From NCBI GenBank assembly GCA_027489035.1, contig JAIYAN010000023.1, forward strand, positions 62,001-126,000: DNA of 64,000 nucleotides, given 5' to 3'. Shown in pieces: positions 1 through 8,954 of the stretch (position 1 is its first letter; every line of letters starts with the position of its first letter). The notes beneath the pieces are model-generated. The model did not search any database. It was not told where the DNA came from and was given only the letters and a program-made list of their open reading frames with translations. Both the position numbers and the translations under genes were made by a program. Source of the DNA: Chitinophagaceae bacterium. GTDB taxonomy: Bacteria; Bacteroidota; Bacteroidia; Chitinophagales; Chitinophagaceae.

Positions 1-608
1 TCATTACAAAAAACGATGTTATTTTACTAGATACTGGTTTGGGATTTACCACCGAAAATGATGTGCTTCAATTGCATCAAAACTTAATGGAAAACGATAT
101 CGACCCTATGAGTGTAACTAAAGTATTGATGAGTCATTTGCATAAAGATCATGCAGGCGGAATAAGCAAACACGACAAACAGCTCAATAAATCATTTTTA
201 AGTTTCCCTAATGCTACATATTATGTAAACAAGCAAGAACTTGAGTTTTCTATGCAACCTGGAAATCCTTCTTATAAAAAAGAAAAATTGGAGGTTTTGT
301 ATCATTCGGATAATGTACATTTTATAGAAGGCAATGGGACTATAGATGGATATATTCGATTTGAATTAACAAGCGCCCATTCTAATTTTCATCAGGTATT
401 TTGGATTGAAGATGCAGGAGAAATTGCATTTTTTGGTGCAGATGATGCGCCTCAATTGCAGCAAATGAAAAATAAGTTTGTTGCCAAATATGATTTCGAT
501 GGGAAAAAATGTATGGAATTACGTTCAAAATGGTGGGAAGAAGGCAAAGAATTGGGCTGGAATTTTTTATTTTATCACGATATAAAAACGCCTCAATTTA
601 AGTTTTAA
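1..608 (+). CDS. MBL-fold metallo-hydrolase (5' end outside window)
   Basis: The reading frame is open from base 3, so the N-terminus lies to the left of the window. The first visible residues (ITKNDVILLDTGLG) form the beta-strand-Asp-Thr-Gly motif that opens most metallo-beta-lactamase folds. The zinc-binding HxHxDH motif follows as SHLHKDHAGG, near base 150. A later His and Asp (SAHSNFH, FFGADDAP) could supply the remaining ligands. The family covers quorum-quenching lactonases, glyoxalases and other hydrolases, and the visible part does not allow a choice. A GC-rich hairpin lies just after the stop codon. The family call is firm; the substrate is unknown. Confidence 0.85.
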   Translation, partial: ITKNDVILLDTGLGFTTENDVLQLHQNLMENDIDPMSVTKVLMSHLHKDHAGGISKHDKQLNKSFLSFPNATYYVNKQELEFSMQPGNPSYKKEKLEVLYHSDNVHFIEGNGTIDGYIRFELTSAHSNFHQVFWIEDAGEIAFFGADDAPQLQQMKNKFVAKYDFDGKKCMELRSKWWEEGKELGWNFLFYHDIKTPQFKF

Positions 609-616
609 AAAAGAGA

Positions 617-640
617 GGCCTGCCCTAGACAGGGCTGGCC
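617..640. terminator. GC-rich hairpin after the MBL gene
   Basis: GGCCTGCCCT and AGGGCTGGCC form ten-base arms with one mismatch around an AGAC loop, eight bases after the stop codon. There is no clear T-tract on the plus strand, so this is a terminator-like or mRNA-stabilising hairpin rather than a classical intrinsic terminator. Confidence 0.45.
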
Positions 641-749
641 GTTGCTAACCTATGAAAAACACCTGCCCCAAAAATAAACAATTTTGTTATACGCGTGATT
701 ATTAATTTAGAATGAATACAAGATGAAGGATGCCACATAGTTGAAGGTT

Positions 750-800
750 CCAACACCAAACACCAAACGCCAAACAATAAACCACAAACAATAACCAAAA
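750..800. repeat. CCAAACA-type short tandem repeat
   Basis: A degenerate array of CCAAACAC / CCAAACGC / CCAAACAATAA units precedes paaZ. Related stretches lie at about 41311-41348 and 59048-59070. It belongs with the other composite intergenic repeats in the window. The rest of the 609-833 gap shows only the hairpin and the paaZ promoter. Confidence 0.5.
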
Positions 801-828
801 ATTTTTTCTAAAATAACCTATCCACCTA

Positions 829-836
829 TACCTTTG
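829..836 (+). promoter_or_regulatory. -7 box of the paaZ promoter
   Basis: TACCTTTG matches the Bacteroidota -7 consensus TAnnTTTG exactly and predicts a transcription start near 840. It overlaps an in-frame TTG at 834. That makes the TTG unlikely as a start and favours the ATG at 852. No clear -33 TTTG was found. Confidence 0.65.
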
Positions 837-851
837 ACGCAAAATAAAAAC

Positions 852-2930
852 ATGGAAAAACTTGGCAATTATATACTAGGAAAATGGATTGAAGGAGATG
901 GAGACGGACAAATTTTATATAACGCAGTTAATGGAAATCCAATTGCAACAGCAACCACACAAGGATTTGATTTTGAATCTGTATTAAATTATGCTAGAAC
1001 AAAAGGAAACCCTGCCTTAAGAAAAATGACTTTTCAAGAAAGGGGAAGAATGCTACGGGCTTTGGCATTGCATTTAATGGAAAAAAAAGAAAAGTTCTAT
1101 GCATTAAGTTATCAATCAGGTGCAACTAGAATTGACAGTTGGATTGACATTGAAGGCGGTATTGGAAATCTTTTTTCTAATGCCTCATTACGTAGAAAAT
1201 TACCGGATGAAACATTTGCTATGGATGGAGATGCCATTTCATTGAGCAAACAAAATACATTTATTGGCCATCATATTCTTGTACCAAAAGAAGGTGCTGC
1301 CATTCATATCAATGCATACAATTTTCCAATTTGGGGAATGCTCGAAAAAATTGCAGTTAACTTACTGGCTGGCGTACCCGCAATTGTAAAGCCCGCTACG
1401 GTTACCTCTTACCTAACAGAAGCCGTTGTACGAGAAATTATTGTTTCTAATATTTTACCCGATGGTGCTTTACAACTATTATGTGGGAGTGCAGGTAATT
1501 TGCTAAACTATGTTAATTCACAAGACGTAGTAACTTTCACCGGTTCGGCACAAACAGGGTTAATGCTAAAATCTCATCCAAATATTTTGGCTGAATCAGT
1601 TCCATTTAATATGGAAGCCGATTCTTTAAATTGTATTGTTTTAGGCGAAGACGTTGAGCCTGGTATGGAAGAGTGGGGTCTTTTTGTCAAAGAAGTGAAA
1701 AAAGAAATGACGGTAAAAGCCGGCCAAAAATGTACCGCCATCAGAAGAATTTTCGTTCCTGAAAATAAAATAGAAAATGTTTGGAAATCGATTTCTACTG
1801 AGCTTGATAAAACAGTTATTGGAAATCCAATCAACGAAAAAGTTAGAATGGGTGCTTTAGCAAGCAGCCATCAACGTGATGAAGTAAGGGCTCAAGTTAA
1901 AAAACTATTGACTACATCCGAATTGGTTTACGGTAATATGGACAATGTGGAAGTGATGGATGCAGATGCTCATCTTGGCGCATTTATTAGTCCGATGTTG
2001 TTGATCAATAAAACACCTTTTTCATGTGAAGAACCCCATAATGTAGAAGCTTTCGGACCAGTAAGCACCATCATGCCGTATAAAAACATTGAGGAAGCGA
2101 TTGAGTTGAGTAAAAAAGGAAAGGGAAGTTTGGTTTCGTCTATTGTTACCAGTGATGCATCAACAGCAAGAGATTATGTATTAGGTGCAGCAAGTCATCA
2201 TGGTAGGATTTTGGTATTAAATAATGAATGTGCAAAAGAGAGTACGGGACATGGCTCACCGTTGCCATTGTTGGTTCATGGTGGACCAGGACGTGCAGGT
2301 GGTGGTGAGGAAATGGGCGGTTTAAGGGGTGTAAAACATTATATGCAACGCACCGCTATTCAAGGTTCTCCAACGATGATAACAGCTATAAGTAATGTAT
2401 ATCAAACACATGCTAAGGGCAATGTTGATGGTATTCATCCGTTTAAAAAATATTTTGAAGAACTTAAAATTGGCGATCAAATCGTTACAGAAAAAAGATT
2501 GATTACTTCCGAAGACATTACCAAGTTTGCGGATTTAAGCGGCGATCATTTTTATGCGCATATGATTGATACTGATTTTACTGGAACTATGTTTGAAGAA
2601 CAAGTGGCGCATGGTTACTTTATCATGAGCGCTTCTGCTGGCTTATTTGTAGATAGCTATGATAGAAATCCAGTTTTACTGAATTATGGTATTGATGAAT
2701 TGAGATTCACGAAGCCAATGTATGCGGGCGCTTCTTTGTACATTCGATTTACTTGTAAAGAAAAAATTGCACAAGAACTTAAGGAAGCAAACCCAGATGT
2801 GCCAATGGTTAAAGGCGCCGACATTCCTAAAGGTATTGTAAAATGGTTGGTGGAAATGTTTGACCAAACAGATGAACTAGTAGGCATTGCAACTATTTTA
2901 ACCATGGTAGAAATGAAAAATAAAATTTAA
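852..2930 (+). CDS. paaZ: Bifunctional PaaZ: aldehyde dehydrogenase + MaoC-type oxepin-CoA hydrolase
   Basis: In aerobic phenylacetate degradation PaaZ opens the oxepin-CoA ring by hydration and oxidises the resulting semialdehyde. The 692-aa length matches the two-domain form (E. coli PaaZ is 681 aa). Residues 1-520 are an aldehyde dehydrogenase with the general-base Glu in NMEAD (about E255) and the nucleophile Cys in GQKCTA (about C294). Residues 540-690 are a MaoC hot-dog hydratase with the active-site motif FADLSGDHFYAH. An in-frame TTG at 834 is rejected because it lies in the -7 box. An enoyl-CoA hydratase follows after 10 bp, so the two are probably co-transcribed. No paaABCD genes are nearby. 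Confidence 0.93.
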   Translation: MEKLGNYILGKWIEGDGDGQILYNAVNGNPIATATTQGFDFESVLNYARTKGNPALRKMTFQERGRMLRALALHLMEKKEKFYALSYQSGATRIDSWIDIEGGIGNLFSNASLRRKLPDETFAMDGDAISLSKQNTFIGHHILVPKEGAAIHINAYNFPIWGMLEKIAVNLLAGVPAIVKPATVTSYLTEAVVREIIVSNILPDGALQLLCGSAGNLLNYVNSQDVVTFTGSAQTGLMLKSHPNILAESVPFNMEADSLNCIVLGEDVEPGMEEWGLFVKEVKKEMTVKAGQKCTAIRRIFVPENKIENVWKSISTELDKTVIGNPINEKVRMGALASSHQRDEVRAQVKKLLTTSELVYGNMDNVEVMDADAHLGAFISPMLLINKTPFSCEEPHNVEAFGPVSTIMPYKNIEEAIELSKKGKGSLVSSIVTSDASTARDYVLGAASHHGRILVLNNECAKESTGHGSPLPLLVHGGPGRAGGGEEMGGLRGVKHYMQRTAIQGSPTMITAISNVYQTHAKGNVDGIHPFKKYFEELKIGDQIVTEKRLITSEDITKFADLSGDHFYAHMIDTDFTGTMFEEQVAHGYFIMSASAGLFVDSYDRNPVLLNYGIDELRFTKPMYAGASLYIRFTCKEKIAQELKEANPDVPMVKGADIPKGIVKWLVEMFDQTDELVGIATILTMVEMKNKI

Positions 2931-2940
2931 ATTCTTTTTT

Positions 2941-3711
2941 ATGACAGATCAACAATTGGTAGGTTATGTACAAAGTAGTACATCAGAAAATATAACTACG
3001 ATAGAATTTTTTCATCCTCAAAGCAATTCGTTGCCAGGTAAAATCCTTGAAAAAATTGCAGAAGAAATTCATAATGCGGGTTCAAATAAAGATTCAAATG
3101 TAATCGTACTAAAAAGTGCAGGCAATAAAACATTTTGTGCCGGCGCTTCATTTGATGAGTTGTTACAAATCACCAATGAAGAAGAAGGATTAAAATTTTT
3201 CAGCGGCTTTGCAAAGGTTATCAATGCCATTCGCGTATCACCCAAATTGGTCATTGCACGTATTCAAGGTAAATGTGTTGGTGGTGGTGTTGGATTAGCA
3301 GCAGCAGCAGATTATGCCATTGCTTTAGATACTGCTGAAATAAAATTAAGTGAGTTGGCTGTTGGAATCGGCCCGTTTGTGGTTGGTCCTGCAGTTGAAA
3401 GAAAAATGGGTAAAAGTGCTTTTTCCGCATTAGCTATAGATGCTACAAGCTGGAGAAATGCAAGTTTTGCCATGAACAATGGATTATTTGCAGAAGTATA
3501 TGCAACCATTGAAGAGGTTGATGCTGCTGTATTAAAATTAGCTACAACACTTGCCAATTCTAGTCCAGAGGCCATGAAAGAATTAAAAACTATTTTTTGG
3601 AAAGGCACAGAAAACTGGGATCAATTGCTAATAGAAAGAGCGGGTATAAGCGGTAAATTAATCCTTAGTGATTTTTCAAGAAATGCGATAGAGAAGTTTA
3701 AGGCGAAGTAG
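2941..3711 (+). CDS. Enoyl-CoA hydratase/isomerase family protein (phenylacetate context)
   Basis: A 256-aa crotonase-fold protein lies 10 bp after paaZ. The oxyanion-hole segments are visible as KTFCAGASFDEL (about residue 65) and GKCVGGGVGLAAAADY (about residue 105). A Glu (KLSELAVG) sits where the first catalytic Glu of enoyl-CoA hydratase is expected. In the following helix (GKSAFSALAI) Ala seems to replace the second catalytic Glu. That suggests an isomerase-like or altered reaction rather than plain hydration, but this alignment was made by eye. From its position it probably acts as a PaaF/PaaG-type enzyme. The family is certain; the exact reaction is not. Confidence 0.82.
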   Translation: MTDQQLVGYVQSSTSENITTIEFFHPQSNSLPGKILEKIAEEIHNAGSNKDSNVIVLKSAGNKTFCAGASFDELLQITNEEEGLKFFSGFAKVINAIRVSPKLVIARIQGKCVGGGVGLAAAADYAIALDTAEIKLSELAVGIGPFVVGPAVERKMGKSAFSALAIDATSWRNASFAMNNGLFAEVYATIEEVDAAVLKLATTLANSSPEAMKELKTIFWKGTENWDQLLIERAGISGKLILSDFSRNAIEKFKAK

Positions 3712-3715
3712 GGAG

Positions 3716-3985
3716 AGAGGTTTAAGAGGTATGTGAAGTTTGAGAGGTTTATGAGGTTAGGAATGTTCAAAAGTTCAATGCGTTCAATGTGTTCAATGTG
3801 TTCAAAAGGTTGGATGTATTTTCCATTTATCAGCATATTTGTTTTACAAAAAAAACTTTGTGTCTTTGTGTCTTCGCGACTTTGTGTCAAAAAAACATAC
3901 AAAAGGTTGAAAGCATTTTCAATGAAGAATAATTTCAACCTTAAACCATTAAACCGTTAAACATTAAACAAGCGAAGCGCCTTCC
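3716..3985. repeat. Composite intergenic repeat (modules D, C, B, A)
   Basis: This fills the gap between the hydratase and a convergent glycosyltransferase. In order it holds GAGGTTTATGAGG-like units (3716-3760), TTCAATGTG / TTCAAAAGG units (3768-3815), CTTTGTGTCTT units (3855-3898) and TTAAACC heptamers ending in AAGCGAAGCG (3938-3980). The same modules recur in other gaps of the window. No gene is credible here. Confidence 0.75.
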
Positions 3986-3987
3986 AA

Positions 3988-4983
3988 TCACGCTGTTGCC
4001 GTTTTTGATACCTCGTTTTCAGACGGAACGAATACCGCGCGTAAAAATTTAGAAACTGATTTTATTATCGAAGTTGTTATCGGACTTGTAGATATTTCAT
4101 GCATTCGCATTTGAATTGATATGTCGTTAGCAGAATAATTACTTGTAAACGCATGTATCATTGGCCAAAATGCAAAACTTGCTTTCTTTATTTTATTTTC
4201 TTTTTGTTTAATTAGCATCATTCCCGAGAATGCAAACACAAAACAACAGTAAAATACAAACGCGATTATGGGATTGTTGTATTTCGCTTTCAACACCTGA
4301 TATCTATTTCGCACAAAAAAATACATTTTCCAAGATGTTTTTAAATCCCATTCTTGATTCATCCCAATGTTTTGTTGCGGATGATATTGAATGCTATTGG
4401 TAACTGTTTTTGCAGGTATTTTAAATTTATTTACAACACGATAAAAATATTCAGAACCTTCGCCCCAATAAAATAAATTTGATTTAGGTAATCCTGCTTT
4501 TTCAATGATTGAACGATGTATTAATGTGCCATTAAAAGGCTGACTTATCCCTTCTATTACATCTGTTTTAACCTCTTCTAAACAAGTATATTTTTTTGTT
4601 TTCCAAACAAAAGAAGATTTATCCGCATTATTAATCACGACGCTATTTAGCAGTTCTACATTTGGGCCTCTATGTTTAAAAAGCATTTCTAGCGCATTGT
4701 TTTTTGGACAGCTATCATCATCCATACACCAAATAAAATCATAGCCGTTTTCATAAGCCCATTTAATACCAGTATGATAACCACCTGCTGGTCCTGCATT
4801 TTCCTGATACAATTGAATGATATCGGTTTGCTTATCTAGCCAAACACTCGTATAGTCTGAGCTTCCATTATTCACAACTAAAATGGTATTGGGTAATTCT
4901 GACTGGTTACGTATTGCGGCTATACATTTTGCCAATAAAGTATGGCGATTGTGTGAAACAATTACAGCGATTATTTTTTCCAT
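3988..4983 (-). CDS. Glycosyltransferase family 2
   Basis: A 331-aa GT-A glycosyltransferase. The N-terminus (IIAVIVSHNRHTLLAKCIAA) is the usual nucleotide-sugar-binding start, and the acidic metal-binding motif is MDDDS at residues 87-91. The ENAGPAGGYHTGIKWAYENG segment is typical of rhamnosyl- and galactofuranosyltransferase-like GT2 proteins. A hydrophobic segment near residues 240-260 suggests membrane association. It lies downstream of the rmlB-rmlA-acetyltransferase genes on the same strand after a 136-bp gap, so it probably adds a sugar to the same surface polysaccharide. Donor and acceptor cannot be read from the sequence. Confidence 0.85.
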   Translation of the reverse strand: MEKIIAVIVSHNRHTLLAKCIAAIRNQSELPNTILVVNNGSSDYTSVWLDKQTDIIQLYQENAGPAGGYHTGIKWAYENGYDFIWCMDDDSCPKNNALEMLFKHRGPNVELLNSVVINNADKSSFVWKTKKYTCLEEVKTDVIEGISQPFNGTLIHRSIIEKAGLPKSNLFYWGEGSEYFYRVVNKFKIPAKTVTNSIQYHPQQNIGMNQEWDLKTSWKMYFFVRNRYQVLKAKYNNPIIAFVFYCCFVFAFSGMMLIKQKENKIKKASFAFWPMIHAFTSNYSANDISIQMRMHEISTSPITTSIIKSVSKFLRAVFVPSENEVSKTATA

Positions 4984-5119
4984 AGGGGTGGTTTTCTGAG
5001 GTTCTATTGTTATTTAGTATCCCAAAAACGCATTCCCATTTAAAAAATTGTTTTTTTCTAAAAACAGGGTATTATCACGCTATATAAATTATAGAAAATG
5101 TGGAAATTACGGTTTCACT

Positions 5120-5689
5120 TTAAGCAACAAGTGTGATTTGATCGTTTGAAAGCATATATTTTTGACCTGTTTCGCTACATATCGCTTCGCCATTGTTAAA
5201 TTGGAGCTTCTGCCCATTCTCGCTCATCCAACCTGTTTGTATAGCTGGGTTACCAACCATTAAAGCGTATGGTTTTACAGATTTTGTAATTACTGCTCCT
5301 GCACCAATAAACGAATAAGCCCCAATTTCATTTCCACATACAATCGTAGCATTTGCACCTATTGTAGCGCCCTTTCGAATTATGGTTGATTTAAATTCAG
5401 CTTTACGATTAATTGCACTTCGAGGATTTATTACGTTGGTAAGTACAACGCTTGGACCTAAAAAAACATCGTCTTCGCAAACAACGCCTTCGTAAACACT
5501 TACATTATTTTGTATGCGAACGTTTTCACCCAAAATTACATTTGGACCAATCATTACATTTTGTCCGAGATTACAATTTTTACCAATTAGAGCTCCTGGC
5601 ATAATATGGGAAAAATGCCAAATTTTTGTGCCTTCTCCAATTTGGCAACCCTCGTCAATTACAGCAGTAGGATGTGCAAAAAACGACAT
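5120..5689 (-). CDS. Left-handed beta-helix N-acetyltransferase for an amino-sugar nucleotide (WbpD/WlbB/FdtC-like)
   Basis: A 189-aa hexapeptide-repeat protein. From about residue 10 it shows imperfect [LIV]-G-x-x-x-x repeats. It also has the segments [21 protein letters not shown] and GNPA-x-QTGWMSE, which are characteristic of acetyl-CoA-dependent acetyltransferases acting on 3-amino sugars linked to UDP or dTDP. Next to rmlA and rmlB, a dTDP-3-amino-3,6-dideoxyhexose (Fuc3NAc or Qui3NAc type) is the natural inference. The ketoisomerase and aminotransferase needed for that route are not in the window. It starts 53 bp after rmlA on the same strand. Confidence 0.85.
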   Translation of the reverse strand: MSFFAHPTAVIDEGCQIGEGTKIWHFSHIMPGALIGKNCNLGQNVMIGPNVILGENVRIQNNVSVYEGVVCEDDVFLGPSVVLTNVINPRSAINRKAEFKSTIIRKGATIGANATIVCGNEIGAYSFIGAGAVITKSVKPYALMVGNPAIQTGWMSENGQKLQFNNGEAICSETGQKYMLSNDQITLVA

Positions 5690-5742
5690 GTTTTACCAAT
5701 TTAGGTGTTTATTAATATTGAATTTGTGCTCAGATGTTGAGT

Positions 5743-6603
5743 TTATTGAGAAACTTTTCTTAGATAATCGCCGTACCCGCTTTTTTGTAAGTTCGTTGCT
5801 AACTTTTCAAGTTGTTCTTTTGAAATAAAGCCCATTCTCCAAGCAATTTCCTCTGGACAACCCACTTTCAATCCTTGTCTTTTTTCAATAACACGAACAT
5901 ACTCACTAGCATCATTCAACGAATCAAACGTTCCGGTATCCAACCAAGCAAATCCACGGTTTAACGTAACCACTTTAAGTTGCTTTTTTTCCATGTACAC
6001 ACGATTTACGTCTGTAATTTCATATTCACCTCTTGGACTTGGGGCAATGTTTTTTGCAATTTCAACAACTTCATTATTGTAGAAATACAAACCTGGTACA
6101 GCATAATTGCTTTTAGGTTGAACCGGCTTTTCTTCAATACTCAATGCATTAAAATCAGCATCAAATTCTACCACACCGTATCTTTCAGGGTCGCTAACAG
6201 GATAAGCAAAAATCACAGCTCCAGAAGGGTCTGCCGCATCTTGAAGCATTTTACTAAATCCACTACCATAAAATATATTATCACCCAATACCAATGCTAC
6301 GCTATCATTACCAATAAATTTTTCGCCAATTACAAATGCTTGTGCAAGTCCATTAGGCACTTCTTGTTTTTCATAAGAAATATTACATCCCCATTGTGAG
6401 CCATCACCCAGCAAACGCATAAACTGCGACTGATCATCGGGAGTGGTAATAATTAAAATGTCTTTTATACCGGCAAGCATCAACGTACTCAACGGATAAT
6501 AAATCATTGGCTTATCATAAATCGGCATCAATTGTTTGCTAATGCCCATGGTAATTGGGTAAAGTCTTGTACCTGACCCTCCTGCTAAAATGATTCCCTT
6601 CAT
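5743..6603 (-). CDS. rfbA: Glucose-1-phosphate thymidylyltransferase
   Basis: RmlA makes dTDP-glucose from glucose-1-phosphate and dTTP, the first step toward dTDP-deoxysugars. The 286-aa length is standard. The signature GGSGTRLYP is at residues 8-16, followed by [17 protein letters not shown], the acceptor-site segment LGDNIFYG and the EKP motif in SIEEKPVQP. It follows rmlB by 41 bp on the minus strand, so the two are surely one transcript. No rmlC or rmlD is present in the window. Confidence 0.96.
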   Translation of the reverse strand: MKGIILAGGSGTRLYPITMGISKQLMPIYDKPMIYYPLSTLMLAGIKDILIITTPDDQSQFMRLLGDGSQWGCNISYEKQEVPNGLAQAFVIGEKFIGNDSVALVLGDNIFYGSGFSKMLQDAADPSGAVIFAYPVSDPERYGVVEFDADFNALSIEEKPVQPKSNYAVPGLYFYNNEVVEIAKNIAPSPRGEYEITDVNRVYMEKKQLKVVTLNRGFAWLDTGTFDSLNDASEYVRVIEKRQGLKVGCPEEIAWRMGFISKEQLEKLATNLQKSGYGDYLRKVSQ

Positions 6604-6644
6604 AATTTATTTTTAAATGTTTTACGTCTTATTTAAGATGCTCA

Positions 6645-7694
6645 TTAAGCACCATACATTCCCTCATAATACTTTTGGTAAGCACCGCTTGTTACATTTG
6701 TTAACCACTCGGTATTTGCTAAATACCAATCAATAGTTTTTGAAAGTCCTTCTTCAAACTGCAAAGAAGGCATCCAACCCAATTCCTCTTTTAATTTTGT
6801 AGCGTCAATGGCATATCTCATATCATGCCCAGCTCTGTCCGTTACATAAGTAAGTAACTTTTCGTTTGTGCCTGGTTCTCTGTTTAATTTTGCATCCATT
6901 TGTTTGCATAATTCTTTAACCAAAGCAATGTTCGTCCATTCGTTATGACCGCCTATATTGTAGGTTTCTCCAATTTTTCCATGGTGAAAAATAGTGTCAA
7001 TAGCACTTACATGATCTTCAACAAAAAGCCAATCGCGCACATTTTCCCCTTTTCCGTAAATTGGAAGTGGTTTGTTGTTGATGATATTATGAATGCAAAG
7101 CGGGATCAATTTTTCGGGAAAATGAAAAGGTCCGTAATTATTTGAGCAGTTAGATATTTTTATTGGAAGTTTATACGTGTGGTGATATGCACGTACAAAA
7201 TGATCAGAAGAAGCTTTTGAAGCAGAATATGGACTGCGTGGGTCATAAGCGGTATCCTCAACAAAAAATCCAGTTTCACCCAATGAACCGTAAACCTCAT
7301 CTGTAGAAATATGGTAAAACAATTTGCCTTCCATATTATTTTTCCAAAATTCTTTCGCGGCTTGTAATAAAGTAACTGTTCCAATTACATTAGTTCTAAC
7401 AAAAGAAAGCGGGTCAGTAATCGAGCGATCAACATGACTTTCGGCAGCACAATGTAAGATTCCTGTAAATTGGTATTGTTCAAATAAAGATTGTAACAAC
7501 TGTTCGTCGCAAATATCCCCTTTTACAAATGTATAATTGGGTGCGTTTTCAATATCTTTCAAATTTTCAAGATTGCCTGCGTAAGTAAGCTTGTCTAAAT
7601 TTACGATACGATATTGCGGGTATTTTTGAACAAACAACCTAGTTAAATGAGATCCTATAAATCCAGCCCCTCCAGTTATTAAAATATTTGACAT
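6645..7694 (-). CDS. rfbB: dTDP-glucose 4,6-dehydratase
   Basis: RmlB converts dTDP-glucose to dTDP-4-keto-6-deoxyglucose. It is an extended SDR with the NAD-binding motif ITGGAGFIGSHL at residues 5-16, the substrate-binding STDEVYGSLGE, and the catalytic Tyr-Lys pair in YSASKASSDH. The 349-aa length is typical. It is the first gene of a minus-strand run (rmlB, rmlA, acetyltransferase, GT2). It is divergent from a plus-strand glycosyltransferase, with 138 bp of shared regulatory space. Confidence 0.96.
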   Translation of the reverse strand: MSNILITGGAGFIGSHLTRLFVQKYPQYRIVNLDKLTYAGNLENLKDIENAPNYTFVKGDICDEQLLQSLFEQYQFTGILHCAAESHVDRSITDPLSFVRTNVIGTVTLLQAAKEFWKNNMEGKLFYHISTDEVYGSLGETGFFVEDTAYDPRSPYSASKASSDHFVRAYHHTYKLPIKISNCSNNYGPFHFPEKLIPLCIHNIINNKPLPIYGKGENVRDWLFVEDHVSAIDTIFHHGKIGETYNIGGHNEWTNIALVKELCKQMDAKLNREPGTNEKLLTYVTDRAGHDMRYAIDATKLKEELGWMPSLQFEEGLSKTIDWYLANTEWLTNVTSGAYQKYYEGMYGA

Positions 7695-7802
7695 AATTTA
7701 TAATTTTTTAAAAAAACGCTATTATTTGTTTGATTTTGTTCGTAATTAAAACAAATTTCAAAAATGCTTTATTATGAAACGCAAAAATAAAGATTAGTTT
7801 AG

Positions 7803-7810
7803 TATTTTTG
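7803..7810 (+). promoter_or_regulatory. -7 box for the glycosyltransferase-flippase operon
   Basis: TATTTTTG fits TAnnTTTG and predicts a transcript starting near 7814, about 19 bases before the TTG start codon of the next gene. It lies in the divergent region shared with rmlB. Confidence 0.55.
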
Positions 7811-7832
7811 AGATTATTACAAATTTGATTTT

Positions 7833-8897
7833 TTGAAAATATTATTTCTAACATCTGCTCCTAAAAATATATCTCCCAGTCAGAGATTTAGGTTTGAGCA
7901 ATATATTGGGCTTGAGGATTTCAGAGATATTACATGTACTGTAAAATCTTTTTATAGTGATAGCGCGTGGAGTGTTTTACACAAAAACAACTATCAATTT
8001 AAAAAGTCGGTTGGTATCCTTTCTGGTTTTTTAAGAAGATGGTTAATGATATTAACCGTTTATAAATACGACTTTGTGTACATACATAGAGAGGTGACCC
8101 CTATTGGCCCACCTATTTTTGAATGGATTATTGCAAAAATCTTCAAAAAGAAAATAATTTTCGATTTCGATGATTCTATTTGGGTAAAAATTGCTTCGGT
8201 AGCAAATCCAAAAGTAGCTAGTTTAAAATGCTCTTGGAAAGTGGCCAACATATGTAAATATAGCAAAACGGTGAGTGTAGGGAATGATTTTCTTGCTGAA
8301 TATGCTAGAAAATATTGTAACGACGTTAGGATTATTCCAACAGTTGTCAATACAGATTCATACCACAATAAGCTAAAAAATCAAGAAGAGAACAATTTTA
8401 CCATAGGTTGGACAGGTACTTATACCAATTTGTATAACCTACAACTTATAAAAAATGTAATTTTTGAGCTGCAAAAAAAATACATTTTCAATTTTCTAAT
8501 TATTGCCAATAGAGATCCAATGTTGGAGAAGGTAAAATATACCTACAAAAAATGGGAATTGGCCACAGAAATAGAAGACTTACTTCAAATGCACATTGGA
8601 ATAATGCCATTGATTAACTCCGAAGTTGAATTGGGTAAATGCGCATTCAAAGCTATTCAATACATGAGTTTAGGTATACCTCCGGTAGTCAGTCCGGTGG
8701 GTGCTAATAAAAAAGTAGTCATTGATGGCGAAAATGGATTTTGGGCTAATGACGAAAAAGAATGGTATGATAATTTAGAAAAATTAATCACCAACCATCA
8801 ATTACGCACCGAAATGGGTACAAAGGCCCGTAATAGAATTATTTCCAATTATTCAGTAGAAGCAAACAAAGAAAAGTTTTTGAAATTATTTTCTTGA
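7833..8897 (+). CDS. Glycosyltransferase, GT4/GT1 type (GT-B fold)
   Basis: A 354-aa protein whose start is TTG. No ATG lies near, and the N-terminus MKILFLTSAPKNISPSQRFR is the expected GT-B opening. The C-terminal half carries the nucleotide-sugar-binding pattern (IGWTGTYTN, then GKCAFKAIQYMSLGIPPVVSPVGAN), where E-x7-E-like retaining GT4 enzymes bind the donor. It is first in an operon with a flippase (57 bp on) and a GT2 enzyme, so it probably assembles the repeat unit that the flippase exports. Sugar specificity is not readable. Confidence 0.85.
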   Translation: MKILFLTSAPKNISPSQRFRFEQYIGLEDFRDITCTVKSFYSDSAWSVLHKNNYQFKKSVGILSGFLRRWLMILTVYKYDFVYIHREVTPIGPPIFEWIIAKIFKKKIIFDFDDSIWVKIASVANPKVASLKCSWKVANICKYSKTVSVGNDFLAEYARKYCNDVRIIPTVVNTDSYHNKLKNQEENNFTIGWTGTYTNLYNLQLIKNVIFELQKKYIFNFLIIANRDPMLEKVKYTYKKWELATEIEDLLQMHIGIMPLINSEVELGKCAFKAIQYMSLGIPPVVSPVGANKKVVIDGENGFWANDEKEWYDNLEKLITNHQLRTEMGTKARNRIISNYSVEANKEKFLKLFS

Positions 8898-8954
8898 TAC
8901 ATTTTTTCAGGAAATAGCATTTTAAATATTTCAAAAAATGGAAATTTAAAATAA

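Noticed and set aside
834-851. Extension of paaZ to a TTG at 834
   Set aside because: The TTG is the last part of an exact -7 box (TACCTTTG, 829-836), and the ATG at 852 gives the family N-terminus.
3733-3960. 75-codon frame on the plus strand after the hydratase
   Set aside because: It consists of the short-unit repeats (MCSMCSKG-like peptide), with no promoter and no protein-like composition.
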